The translations under genes and the position numbers were made by a program. From Vibrio ponticus (GTDB lineage Bacteria > Pseudomonadota > Gammaproteobacteria > Enterobacterales > Vibrionaceae): a DNA stretch of 64,000 nt. The stretch covers positions 1,116,001 through 1,180,000 of the forward strand of contig NZ_AP019657.1 in NCBI RefSeq assembly GCF_009938225.1, written 5' to 3'. Position 1 is the stretch's first letter; every line of letters begins with the position of its first letter. Below the pieces are notes generated by a model, which was not told the origin of the DNA, ran no database searches, and saw only the letters and a program-made list of their open reading frames with translations. Positions 56,202 to 64,000 of the stretch are shown piece by piece.

Positions 56202-56819
56202 ATGCGAACAGTAAATTTTTATCTACTGCGCCATGGTAAAGTTGAGGGTGCACCCGCTCTTTATGGACACACAGATGTGTTGGTTGATAGCGATAAACAA
56301 CAAGCCATTTGTCAGGCGCTACTTGAATTGCCATTAGCGATAAAAAAAGTGGTGTCTTCCCCCCTAAAACGCTGTTCTGATTTGGCAAATCTGCTAAACC
56401 AAACACAACCTCAGTGTCAATTAGTGGTGGATGATGCCTTCAAAGAGATCAATTTTGGTCGTTTTGATGGTGTCCCATTTGAAGATATTGACCAGGATTG
56501 GTCGCAGTTGGAGCAGTTTTGGCAAAATCCAGCCTTAAGTCCACTACCTGAAGCTGAGCCGCTGGAAGATTTTTATCTTAGGGTGAGCCAAGGCTGGCAA
56601 AAACTGCTCAACAACAGTGAACACGATACCTTACTGATATGCCATGGTGGTACAATTCGTATGATATTGGCACATACGTTAGGTTTGGATTGGACCAATG
56701 CTAAGCTATTTTCTACGCTGCACATTGGCAATCAATCGCTAACTCATATCCGCATTACCGTTGCGGATCAATTGTACCCGCAAGTGTGCTCGATCGGCGC
56801 ACCGCTAACTACCAGTTAA
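56202..56819 (+). CDS. cobC: Alpha-ribazole phosphatase CobC (histidine phosphatase)
   Basis: 205 aa. The catalytic phospho-His is in YLLRHGKVEG (RHG). A second His is in LICHGGTIRMI, and Arg is in SSPLKRCSDLANL. It dephosphorylates alpha-ribazole phosphate or cobalamin phosphate, completing the set. It ends the cob cluster before the peptidase gene. Confidence 0.92.
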   Translation: MRTVNFYLLRHGKVEGAPALYGHTDVLVDSDKQQAICQALLELPLAIKKVVSSPLKRCSDLANLLNQTQPQCQLVVDDAFKEINFGRFDGVPFEDIDQDWSQLEQFWQNPALSPLPEAEPLEDFYLRVSQGWQKLLNNSEHDTLLICHGGTIRMILAHTLGLDWTNAKLFSTLHIGNQSLTHIRITVADQLYPQVCSIGAPLTTS

Positions 56820-56839
56820 AACTTGCTTAAGGAATGGCT

Positions 56840-58639
56840 ATGACGGCACCGAGTTGGAATCTTTCGATTGCTTATCAATCTCTTTCTGATGAGAAAATTA
56901 ATCAAGATATTGATTTAATTAAGCAGTGTATTCTTGTACTGCAGCAACACGTCGAACGCCGCGAGTTGGTGAACGTGATGCAAAACGCGATTCAAACCAA
57001 AGAGGCGGCTGGCAAGTTACTGGAAACCATAGATACCTTTGCCCATTGCTACGCTTCTCAAGATGCACGAAATAGCGACGCAAACGCTTTGACGGGCAAA
57101 CTTGCTAAACTCAACTCTGAATTGACCCAAGCCTATACACCTTATCAAGACTACTTAGCTAGCGCGCCAATCGACGTTATCAAACAAGTTTTGGCGCACG
57201 AAAGCGGTGACGTTTATGGGCAGGCTTTTCTTATCGCGTGTGATCGCAGAGTGGCAGCGACGAAATTAAGCGTAAGAGAAGAGCAATTACTTGCCGCTAT
57301 GCAAGTGGATGGTCGTGATGCTTGGGGACGCTTGTACGACAGCATTACTGGTTCGATCCAGATTGAGATGGCGGATAATGAGACAATCGGCTTTTCGCAG
57401 GCGGCAAGTTTGCTGTATGGGACAGAATTCGAGCAACAAGAAACGGCTTGGCGTGGTATTCAAAAAGCGATGGCGCAGCACAAAGAGAGCTTTGCCGCCA
57501 TTATCAATGCTTTAGCCGGTTGGCGTCACACGGAATATCAGAAGCGTTCGTATCACAAGCCGGTACACTTTCTTGATGCAAGTTTGCATGGGAGCCGAAT
57601 CCAACTCGCCACCTTAGAGGCGATGATTGAGACCACTAAACGTAATCGAGCTGTGGGGCAAAAAGCGGGCAACTTGATGGCGCAAGTTCATGGTCTTGGT
57701 TCGATGAAACCGTGGAATCATATGGCAGGAATGCCGAGTTTAGATAATGACCAACCAAGCCAATACTACCGTTTTGATGAAGCGGTAGAAGTTATCAAAG
57801 CGGCTTTTGCACAAGTTGATCAGGAGATGGCTGACTTTGTCGATATGATGGTCGAAAATGGTTGGATTGATGCCGAGCCAACGCCAAATCGACGTTTAGG
57901 GGCATATTGCACTAAGTTTGCAGCAACTCGTACGCCGCTTGTCTTTATGACTTGGGGTGGAAGTCGCTCTGACATGCTGACTTTAGCTCATGAACTTGGT
58001 CATGCGTTCCACAATTGGGTAATGCGTGATATGCCATTATGTCAGACTCGATACCCAATGACTTTGGCGGAAACCGCATCCATATTTGCCGAGAACGTGG
58101 TGAGAGACTATCTGCTTTCTGTTGCTGAATCTGATGAAGATAAATTGGAGATGCTGTGGGAGGAGTTATCTTCAGCTTACGCGCTGATGATTAACATTCC
58201 GGTTCGTTTTGAGTTTGAACAAGCTCTTTACCAGCGTCGCCAAGAAGGTGAGCTGGATGCAGAACAACTTTGCCAGTTGATGAGCGATACATGGAAAGAG
58301 TGGTATGGCAGTTCGATGGACGAACCTGACCCCTATTTTTGGGCGAGTAAGCTCCATTTCTCAATCTCGGAAATCAGTTTTTACAATTATCCTTACTTAT
58401 TCGGTTATCTGTTTAGTATCGGTGTGTATGCTCAGCGTGAGGCGAAAGGTGAGCAGTTCTATCGCGATTATGTTGAGTTATTGCGCGATACTGGCTCAAT
58501 GGTGGCGGAAGATGTGGTGGAAAGGCATCTGGGTATGGACTTATCGAAAGCAGAGTTTTGGCAGCAAAGCATTGATTTAGTGAATGATAAAGTTTCCCAA
58601 TTTGAGGCGTTAATCGCGCAAAGAGGGCAATCTAGCTAG
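56840..58639 (+). CDS. M3-family oligopeptidase (PepF-like)
   Basis: 599 aa from ATG 56840, as the ATG at 56834 touches the AAGGA site. M3 zinc peptidase: HEXXH motif LAHELGHAFHNW, with the third ligand in MTLAETASIFAEN. The N-terminal helical domain (about 1-190) is rich in Gln and Ala. No signal peptide, so cytoplasmic. It resembles PepF or oligoendopeptidase F proteins. It is 20 bp after cobC and may be co-transcribed, but the function is unrelated. Confidence 0.9.
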   Translation: MTAPSWNLSIAYQSLSDEKINQDIDLIKQCILVLQQHVERRELVNVMQNAIQTKEAAGKLLETIDTFAHCYASQDARNSDANALTGKLAKLNSELTQAYTPYQDYLASAPIDVIKQVLAHESGDVYGQAFLIACDRRVAATKLSVREEQLLAAMQVDGRDAWGRLYDSITGSIQIEMADNETIGFSQAASLLYGTEFEQQETAWRGIQKAMAQHKESFAAIINALAGWRHTEYQKRSYHKPVHFLDASLHGSRIQLATLEAMIETTKRNRAVGQKAGNLMAQVHGLGSMKPWNHMAGMPSLDNDQPSQYYRFDEAVEVIKAAFAQVDQEMADFVDMMVENGWIDAEPTPNRRLGAYCTKFAATRTPLVFMTWGGSRSDMLTLAHELGHAFHNWVMRDMPLCQTRYPMTLAETASIFAENVVRDYLLSVAESDEDKLEMLWEELSSAYALMINIPVRFEFEQALYQRRQEGELDAEQLCQLMSDTWKEWYGSSMDEPDPYFWASKLHFSISEISFYNYPYLFGYLFSIGVYAQREAKGEQFYRDYVELLRDTGSMVAEDVVERHLGMDLSKAEFWQQSIDLVNDKVSQFEALIAQRGQSS

Positions 58640-58880
58640 TCAATTCGTGTTAGATCAAAAAACAAACGATAGATCTTATGTTAATATCGCATCGCCGAGC
58701 TTTCTCGGTAGAAATTGTACAGCTTTCTCTTTCTTTCCTACGAATACCAAGAGGTTACGTAGTGTGACAAGGTTTGACTTTTCGATGAAGCACGTAACTA
58801 CTGCTTGTAAGTGCGATCACTACAACAAAAATTGTCAGAACATTTCATTAACATACCGCTGTGCAATAAAGGAGTAGCGC

Positions 58881-59909
58881 ATGACGAAAAAATTATTTCG
58901 CCAATCTTTTCTTTTGGACAGCTTAGATCTTACTCAAGAGATGCTTGAGGGAGAGGTGTTTGTCGCCTCTGGTACCCGATTGAAACTGCATCAGCGAGGC
59001 GTGTTGGAAGTGATTCCAGCCGCGTTAGACGACGATAGCAAGCATATTGTGATTTCGTGTGGTATCCATGGTGACGAGACGGCACCGATGGAGTTAATGG
59101 ATAAGATTCTTGCGGATATTGAAACGGGCTTTCAGCCGATTAAAGAGCGTTTATTGTTGATTGTTGCTCATCCTGAAGCGACCAATGCGCATACACGTTT
59201 CATTGAAGCCAATTTGAATCGTTTGTTTGATGCTAAAGCTCACGAGCCTTCAAAAGAACTCGCTATTGCTGACATGCTAAAAGAGCGTGTAACGAAGTTT
59301 TTTGCTGGCACACAGGAATCACAACGTTGGCACTTTGACCTTCATAGTGCGATTCGCGATTCGCGTTTTTATACTTTCGCGGTGAGCCCGAAAACGCGTC
59401 ATCCTGTGAGAAGTAAAGCCTTGATGGATTTTGTGCAGAGTGCCCATATGGAAGCGATCTTGTTTTCCAATGCGCCATCCAGCACCTTCAGTTGGTATAC
59501 CGGTGAAACATTTAGCGCCCAAGCGTTGACGATTGAATTAGGTCGCGTGGCTAAGTTTGGTGACAACGACCACAGCAAGTTGGTCGCGTTTGATCTCGCA
59601 CTGCGAGATTTGATTGCCAATAGTGAATCAGAGCATCTACCAAGAAAGCCTTTGATGTACCGCGTAAGCCGTACCATCGTTCGTATCCACGAAGACTTTG
59701 ATTTCTTGTTCGATGACGACATTGCCAACTTTACTTCGTTTAAGCACGGTGAGGTGTTTGGTCATGATGGCGACAAGCCATTAATGGCGAAAAATGAAGG
59801 AGAGGCGATCGTTTTCCCAAATCGAAATGTGGAGATTGGGCAGCGCGCTGCGTTGATGATTTGTCCGGTGCAAGTGCGCTACGAAGATGGGCAAATCGTA
59901 TACGACTGA
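58881..59909 (+). CDS. astE: Succinylglutamate desuccinylase AstE
   Basis: 342 aa with AAGGAG at seven-base spacing. Zinc-binding carboxypeptidase-like fold: GIHGDETAPMEL (His and Glu ligands), DLHSAIRDSR (second His) and NAPSSTFSWYTGETF; ALTIELGRVAKFG supplies the Glu base. It releases glutamate and succinate in the last step of the arginine succinyltransferase pathway. The other ast genes are not in this window. Confidence 0.93.
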   Translation: MTKKLFRQSFLLDSLDLTQEMLEGEVFVASGTRLKLHQRGVLEVIPAALDDDSKHIVISCGIHGDETAPMELMDKILADIETGFQPIKERLLLIVAHPEATNAHTRFIEANLNRLFDAKAHEPSKELAIADMLKERVTKFFAGTQESQRWHFDLHSAIRDSRFYTFAVSPKTRHPVRSKALMDFVQSAHMEAILFSNAPSSTFSWYTGETFSAQALTIELGRVAKFGDNDHSKLVAFDLALRDLIANSESEHLPRKPLMYRVSRTIVRIHEDFDFLFDDDIANFTSFKHGEVFGHDGDKPLMAKNEGEAIVFPNRNVEIGQRAALMICPVQVRYEDGQIVYD

Positions 59910-59941
59910 TCGTAAATACCAGTAAAAATTCTTTCTATTTA

Positions 59942-59976
59942 AATGGCTTAACGGTATCGTTAGGCCATTATTTTTA
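59942..59976 (+). terminator. Terminator after astE
   Basis: AATGGCTTAACG-GTAT-CGTTAGGCCATT (12 bp with one T-G pair) followed by ATTTTTAT. Confidence 0.82.
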
Positions 59977-60041
59977 TCTATACCTCAACATCTGACGTAG
60001 TATTAGGTATAGACGAACAACTGACACATAGTTAACGCTTT

Positions 60042-61037
60042 ATGGAATTTTCCCAACTGATTGCCCGCAAACATCTGCGCTGGCGACGCACGATAACATG
60101 GATGGTGGCAAGCCTACTGATCGTCAGCACGGTCTATTTGATGGTTGGTGAGGTATTTATTACTCCATTTAGCGAACTCACTCCTTTACACGAACAGCTT
60201 GTTACACAGTTACGTCTGCCGCGTTTGTTAGCGGCAATCGCAATTGGTGCTTCGCTCGCCGTATCTGGCGCGGTATTACAGGTCTTGCTGGGTAACGTAT
60301 TGGCAGAGCCCGGAGTGTTAGGTATCTCGGGTGGGGCAAGTGTCATGATGGTTATTTTACTGTTTTTCTTCCCTATGTTAGCAACACCGATTGGCTTTAT
60401 GATTGCTGCGGTGGTGGGCGCTATGCTATTTACGTTACTCATCGTAACCATGACTCGAGTGCTGCGCTTAACCACGACACGCTTGCTGTTGGTTGGCGTC
60501 GCGTTAGGTATCCTCGCTAGCTCTGTGGTGACCTGGGCTTTCTACTTTAGTGATGATATGAGTTTGCGTATTTTGATGTACTGGCTGATGGGCAGTATTG
60601 GGGGCGCGAGTTGGTATCAACATGTTTTGACTCTTATCACTCTGCCAGTGATGATCTGGCTCTGTTGCCAAGGATCTATTCTCGACAAACTGATGATGGG
60701 TGAAACCCATGCCAAACAGTTAGGTCTGGATGTGGAAGCGATTCGTTGGAAGCTTATTCTAGCTGTGTCGGTATTAGTTGGCGGCGCGGTGGCGCTCGGT
60801 GGGGTGATCAGTTTTGTTGGTTTGGTTGTGCCGCATTTACTCCGCTTAGCATTAGGCAGTGAGAACCGATATTTAATTCCGATTTCTGCGTTAGCAGGTG
60901 CCACGTTACTTGTTTTTGCCGATATCGTTGCCAGAACAGCGTTGGATGCGGCTGAATTGCCACTGGGTGTGGTTACGACCACAATTGGTGCGCCAATCTT
61001 TGTTTGGATGTTGGTAAAAAACCATGATGCACGTTAA
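60042..61037 (+). CDS. btuC: Vitamin B12 ABC transporter permease BtuC
   Basis: 331 aa with about ten transmembrane helices, FecCD family. [58 protein letters not shown] and [20 protein letters not shown] are typical. It is followed by btuD with a 14-base overlap, so the two are coupled. No binding protein gene (btuF) is present here. B12 is assigned from the pairing and the cob context. Confidence 0.88.
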   Translation: MEFSQLIARKHLRWRRTITWMVASLLIVSTVYLMVGEVFITPFSELTPLHEQLVTQLRLPRLLAAIAIGASLAVSGAVLQVLLGNVLAEPGVLGISGGASVMMVILLFFFPMLATPIGFMIAAVVGAMLFTLLIVTMTRVLRLTTTRLLLVGVALGILASSVVTWAFYFSDDMSLRILMYWLMGSIGGASWYQHVLTLITLPVMIWLCCQGSILDKLMMGETHAKQLGLDVEAIRWKLILAVSVLVGGAVALGGVISFVGLVVPHLLRLALGSENRYLIPISALAGATLLVFADIVARTALDAAELPLGVVTTTIGAPIFVWMLVKNHDAR

Positions 61038-61779
61038 AGCACTCAGTGTTGGAGAAAGGCTGCTCCCGCTCTCTTTTGATGCAGAGCCCGGTGAAATTAT
61101 TCATGTCATTGGTCCCAACGGCAGTGGGAAAAGCACCTTGTTGTCGGCAGTTTCTGGACTGCTTGAGCATAAAGGACAAGTTGAATTAGATGAGGTGATC
61201 CTCAGTGAAACGCCACTTGCACAGCAAGCCGCTTATCGAGCTTTTTTATCTCAATCTGATCGCCCTGCATTTAACCTAGAAGTCGCGCATTACTTGGCTT
61301 TGTCGATTCCTGCCAATGCCAAGCATGAAACCTCAAAAATAGAACAGGTCGTCTCTGAGCTTGCCGACCTTTTGCAAATTGATGACAAGCTGCATCGAAG
61401 TATTCATCAATTATCCGGTGGTGAGTGGCAGCGTGTGCGGTTATGTGCGATTTGTTTGCAAATCTGGCCATCGCTAAATCCTTATGCACAGCTACTGATA
61501 TTAGATGAGCCAGCAGCTCCTCTTGATATTGGTCAGGAAGCGTTGTTGTATCAGTTAATTGAAAAGGTTGCTTCGATGGGGCTAACAGTGTTGATGTCGA
61601 ACCACGATCTCAATCGTACCCTTAAGCATGCTAAGAAAGCGATTCTGCTCGACAAAGGTGTTATGCAAGCCTTCGGTGAGGTTTCACAAGTATTGACTCC
61701 AGCGCAACTTGGCGAGGTATTTAATACCCAAGTAGAACGAGTGGATGTTAACGGTAAATCGATTTTACTGTTTGATTAA
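61024..61779 (+). CDS. btuD: Vitamin B12 ABC transporter ATP-binding protein BtuD
   Basis: 251 aa starting inside btuC. Walker A is GPNGSGKST, the signature is [11 protein letters not shown], and Walker B is [14 protein letters not shown], where the usual Met-Asn-Ser is replaced as in BtuD. H-loop is MSNHDLN. The [12 protein letters not shown] motif and [10 protein letters not shown] region resemble E. coli BtuD. It drives B12 import with BtuC. Confidence 0.9.
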   Translation: MMHVKALSVGERLLPLSFDAEPGEIIHVIGPNGSGKSTLLSAVSGLLEHKGQVELDEVILSETPLAQQAAYRAFLSQSDRPAFNLEVAHYLALSIPANAKHETSKIEQVVSELADLLQIDDKLHRSIHQLSGGEWQRVRLCAICLQIWPSLNPYAQLLILDEPAAPLDIGQEALLYQLIEKVASMGLTVLMSNHDLNRTLKHAKKAILLDKGVMQAFGEVSQVLTPAQLGEVFNTQVERVDVNGKSILLFD

Positions 61780-61790
61780 CTAAGAATAAG

Positions 61791-62321
61791 TTAACCACAA
61801 TTTTGTTTACCGAAGCTGAGAGACTTAAGTTCAAGTCGATACTCGATGCAGTTGAGCATTGTCCCTTGCACTTGGGTGAAGTTGGCTAAATCACGTATGG
61901 CGACAAACCCAATTTTTGTCAGTACTTTTTGAGACGCGATATTTTGCCGGGAAGCGATAGCAATCAGTCGTTGAACATGATTGTCACGTGCTAGCGGCAA
62001 CATTTTTTGCACGGCTAACTGTGCGATCCCTTGACCAATGTATTGCTCACCCAAACGATAACCGAGAAATGCCTTACCTCGATGAATATTGTGGAGGTTT
62101 ATGCGCCCAATAATGTTTTGCCTATTGTCGACGATAAGCATGGGTAAAGCCTTGCCTAAGGTATGGTCCATTAGCAGTTCAGCAATGTGGGTCTGCACAC
62201 CTAATTCACAATAGAAATCGCTCGCCCTTGCTTGGATATGTTGCTCAAACCAGTGTTGATTATCTCGTTCAAATTTGAGCAGTTGCTGGGTATGTTGCAG
62301 GCTGAGCGGAATGAGCTGCAT
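61791..62321 (-). CDS. GNAT-family N-acetyltransferase (RimJ/RimL type)
   Basis: 176 aa. The acetyl-CoA loop is GYRLGEQYIGQGIAQLAVQ (R/QxxGxG/A region), followed by IASRQNIASQKVLTKIGFV. N-terminal PLSLQHTQQLLKFERDNQHWF is typical of RimJ/RimL-like acetyltransferases of amino acids or proteins. Substrate unknown. It is convergent with btuD, 12 bp apart. Confidence 0.88.
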   Translation of the reverse strand: MQLIPLSLQHTQQLLKFERDNQHWFEQHIQARASDFYCELGVQTHIAELLMDHTLGKALPMLIVDNRQNIIGRINLHNIHRGKAFLGYRLGEQYIGQGIAQLAVQKMLPLARDNHVQRLIAIASRQNIASQKVLTKIGFVAIRDLANFTQVQGTMLNCIEYRLELKSLSFGKQNCG

Positions 62322-62337
62322 GCCAAGATCCTTATGG

Positions 62338-62365
62338 CAAAAAAAGACCGCCAGTAGGCGGTCTT
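62338..62365 (-). terminator. Terminator after the MazG-like gene
   Basis: AAGACCGCC-AGTA-GGCGGTCTT, a 9-bp stem; the plus-strand A run (62338-62345) gives a T run on the minus strand. Confidence 0.88.
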
Positions 62366-62377
62366 AGAATAATGAAA

Positions 62378-62953
62378 TTAGCGAGTGAGTGGCGCTAGAT
62401 CGGCAGGGCGGTAGTAAACAGATTTTAGTACTTTACCTTGGCGAATTGTTTTTGCTTCAGAGACGAAGTCTTCCGCACATTTCGCGATGATGTAGTCGCC
62501 TTTTTGTACCGCCATTAGCTTGATACCTTGCTCAGCGTAGTGCGCTTCAGTGTCTGCGTACTCTTTTTCGCTGCGGCATACTTTGCTCATGTTGCTTGAG
62601 TGCACTTCATCCCAGCAAGGAATAAAATCAATACCACGGTTAACTGCAACGTTAAGCAATAGGTCGATTAGGTAGCTGATTGCTAGGTTGTCTTCTACTT
62701 TGTCGTGACCTAGGTGCACTAGACGCCCCATCAAAACGTACACGCTGTCGACAATCGCATCAGCTTGTTCGGTTTTGTTGTCTGCTTCCGCAAGCTCAGT
62801 TAGTTCTTCGATAGCTAGAGAAGTGTGTAACGTGTCCGCTTTATCATCTAGGCTTTCAGGTGAAGCAACTGGAAGATCAAAAGTGCTACGGAATTCGTTA
62901 ATATCACGGTAAAGGTGATCGAAGATTTCTTGAGTCAGTTTTGATAGGTACAT
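62378..62953 (-). CDS. MazG-like all-alpha NTP pyrophosphohydrolase
   Basis: 191 aa. The metal motif LAIEELTELAEA (EExxE) is followed by AIVDSVYVLMG (ExxD-like), in a helix bundle at about 40-110; this matches the MazG/PRA-PH type NTP-PPase fold. The C-terminal half has the INRGIDF-like region and several Cys. Similar Vibrio proteins are annotated nucleoside triphosphate pyrophosphohydrolase. It may hydrolyse aberrant NTPs. It is monocistronic. Confidence 0.8.
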   Translation of the reverse strand: MYLSKLTQEIFDHLYRDINEFRSTFDLPVASPESLDDKADTLHTSLAIEELTELAEADNKTEQADAIVDSVYVLMGRLVHLGHDKVEDNLAISYLIDLLLNVAVNRGIDFIPCWDEVHSSNMSKVCRSEKEYADTEAHYAEQGIKLMAVQKGDYIIAKCAEDFVSEAKTIRQGKVLKSVYYRPADLAPLTR

Positions 62954-63047
62954 GCGATTTTTCCGCTAAATATAAATTTCGCGCAATACTAACAAAGCAG
63001 AGCTCGGCTCGCTACGCATTGGCACGAATTAGTTAACTGTTCGAGTA

Positions 63048-63076
63048 AGAAATCACACATCCTTTTGGGATGTGTG
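63048..63076 (-). terminator. Terminator after the DUF1415 gene
   Basis: CACACATCC-TTTTG-GGATGTGTG, a 9-bp stem; followed on the minus strand by ATTTCTT. Confidence 0.78.
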
Positions 63077-63119
63077 CAGATTTAATACAGCTTGACGTTG
63101 CTTAGCAAATTACGGCGCG

Positions 63120-63692
63120 TTACTTGCCAAATAGGTAAGGGAATAACTGTAAGCGTTCTTGTGGCGTTAATGATTCAACTCGCGCAATATTGGTCTCAGG
63201 AATCGCTTCAGGATTCGGGTAGTGTTTTAGCACTTTTTCCATGCTTTCTTCACGGATTAAGTGAAATACTGGATAGGGCGCACGGTTAGTTAAGTTGGAT
63301 GCATCTTCCGGCTCACTGTCAGCAAAGCAGTAGTCTGGATGAAATGTCGCAACTTGATAGATACCATCCCAACCTTGTTGCTGAATAATACCTTCTACCC
63401 AGTCGATAAACATATTGTAATCCCAAAAATCATCGAGCATATACGGCGCGACAACTAGCGTCGTTTCAAGCTCTTTGACTGGGGTATGATCAAGATGAAG
63501 CAGTTGGCTAAAGATATCTTCTAGCAGAGCTTCATCATCGGTTGCTTGGCTAACAAAAATCTCAATCTGTTTATTTCGTTGTGGCTTTGCAGCAAAAGGA
63601 CACAAGTTAAGCCCGATAACAACATCATTCAGCCATTGATTCACTTGCTGTTTGATTTCTGGTACTTGTGGAGTTGAGCGTGGACAATTCAT
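63120..63692 (-). CDS. DUF1415 family protein
   Basis: 190 aa from ATG 63692 with GGGAAG before it. The pattern QVNQWLNDVVIGLNLCPFA and VVAPYMLDDFWDYNMFIDWVE defines DUF1415, widespread in Gammaproteobacteria. FHPDYCFAD and APYPVFHLIREESME follow. It is cytoplasmic; its function is unknown. Confidence 0.9.
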   Translation of the reverse strand: MNCPRSTPQVPEIKQQVNQWLNDVVIGLNLCPFAAKPQRNKQIEIFVSQATDDEALLEDIFSQLLHLDHTPVKELETTLVVAPYMLDDFWDYNMFIDWVEGIIQQQGWDGIYQVATFHPDYCFADSEPEDASNLTNRAPYPVFHLIREESMEKVLKHYPNPEAIPETNIARVESLTPQERLQLFPYLFGK

Positions 63693-63740
63693 AGAGCTTC
63701 CCAAATGAACAACAAAAAGCTGTTTATTGATACGATAGTT

Positions 63741-64000
63741 TTATTTTTTATTGTCAATAATAACAGAATTCGTGGTGAGAAGTTTGTCTTTTGCTTCTAG
63801 GCGCGCGCACAATACAAAAATCGCAAGGTATAACATACTGCCACCCATGATCACCGCTTGCCAACCTCCGTGCTGCCAGCAATAAATTAGGAAGAAGCCA
63901 CCAATACTACCACCAATATAATAGTGTACGAGGTAGAGGGCGGTTGCTGTGGCTTTGGCGCGTTTGGCTTTTTGACTCACCCAGCCATAGGCTAGCGTGT
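63741..64000 (-). CDS. MFS transporter, C-terminal fragment
   Basis: The frame stays open to the window edge (preceding codons read TLAYGW before VSQKAKRAKA), so this is the C-terminal end of a longer gene. Two transmembrane segments are visible (ALYLVHYYIGGSIGGFFLIY and AVIMGGSMLYLAIFVLC). The AYGWVSQKAK run and the YYIGGSIGG helix resemble the last helices of YnfM-like major facilitator permeases. The substrate is unknown. Confidence 0.75.
   Translation of the reverse strand, partial: TLAYGWVSQKAKRAKATATALYLVHYYIGGSIGGFFLIYCWQHGGWQAVIMGGSMLYLAIFVLCARLEAKDKLLTTNSVIIDNKK

Noticed and set aside
58647..58877. 76-codon frame between the M3 peptidase and astE genes
   Set aside because: No ribosome site, no recognisable domain, unusual composition; it fills the promoter region of astE.
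1..64000. CRISPR array, prophage, integron, insertion sequence, tRNA or rRNA
   Set aside because: No direct-repeat array, integrase, transposase or RNA-gene sequence was seen by reading; all large genes look like normal Vibrio chromosome.

Overview
The window looks like chromosomal DNA of a Vibrio (Gammaproteobacteria, Vibrionaceae). The evidence is the TonB2/TtpC operon, a hutC-hutI-hutG-hutU-hutH block, yohJ-yohK-cdd, purT beside tpm, a cobT-cobS-cobU-cobC operon near btuC-btuD, and E. coli-like LexA, Fur and PurR sites. The species assignment is inference from protein similarity and gene order recalled from Vibrio genomes; no search was run. I see no rRNA, tRNA, insertion sequence, integrase, phage module or CRISPR array. 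The window is ordinary core or near-core chromosome with a few little-studied genes.

Layout. 1-5.4 kb: the end of a TonB-dependent receptor, a Fur box, and a six-gene TonB2 energy-transduction operon (DUF3450, TtpC, ExbB2, ExbD2, TonB2, TPR protein). 5.4-11.9 kb: a small orphan gene, a four-gene polar amino acid ABC importer, and a divergent CitA/CitB-type two-component system with repeated CCAGTTA motifs between them. 11.9-16 kb: a membrane-anchored DUF2726/zinc-finger protein, small conserved proteins and a large DUF4062-like/TPR/coiled-coil membrane protein. 16-22.7 kb: acyl-CoA ligase, NUDIX hydrolase, diguanylate cyclase, ROK kinase, pirin, DUF3297 and a small membrane protein. 22.7-27.7 kb: arginine importer artPIQM, an alpha/beta hydrolase behind a near-consensus LexA box, and DUF3581.

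27.9-34.4 kb: the histidine utilisation genes, transcribed hutI to hutH, with the repressor gene hutC upstream; both transcription units carry a shared HutC-like operator. 34.6-39.6 kb: Spo0M-like protein, DUF3187 protein, a Sec-exported RelA/SpoT-fold protein, tpm, and purT with a PurR box. 39.8-44.5 kb: a dicarboxylate-type transporter in an operon with a cyclic-nucleotide-binding-domain histidine kinase and a single-domain response regulator, then an HD-GYP phosphodiesterase. 44.5-50.3 kb: cdd/yohK/yohJ, sbcB, a LexA-boxed DUF6500 gene, a GAF/HD-GYP protein and a cspA-type gene with a long 5' leader. 50.7-64 kb: cystine transporter tcyP, an SDR-like protein, a flavin reductase joined to cobTSUC, an M3 peptidase, astE, btuCD, a GNAT acetyltransferase, a MazG-like protein, DUF1415 and the C-terminal end of an MFS transporter.

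Themes: TonB energisation (TonB2) and corrinoid salvage (CobTSUC, BtuCD) are both present, though the link between them is inference. Nitrogen-rich amino acids are handled by artPIQM, hut, astE and tcyP. Three c-di-GMP turnover proteins are spread through the window. The least explained items are the DUF4062-like membrane protein, the exported RelA/SpoT-fold protein, and two LexA-boxed genes that are not textbook SOS genes.
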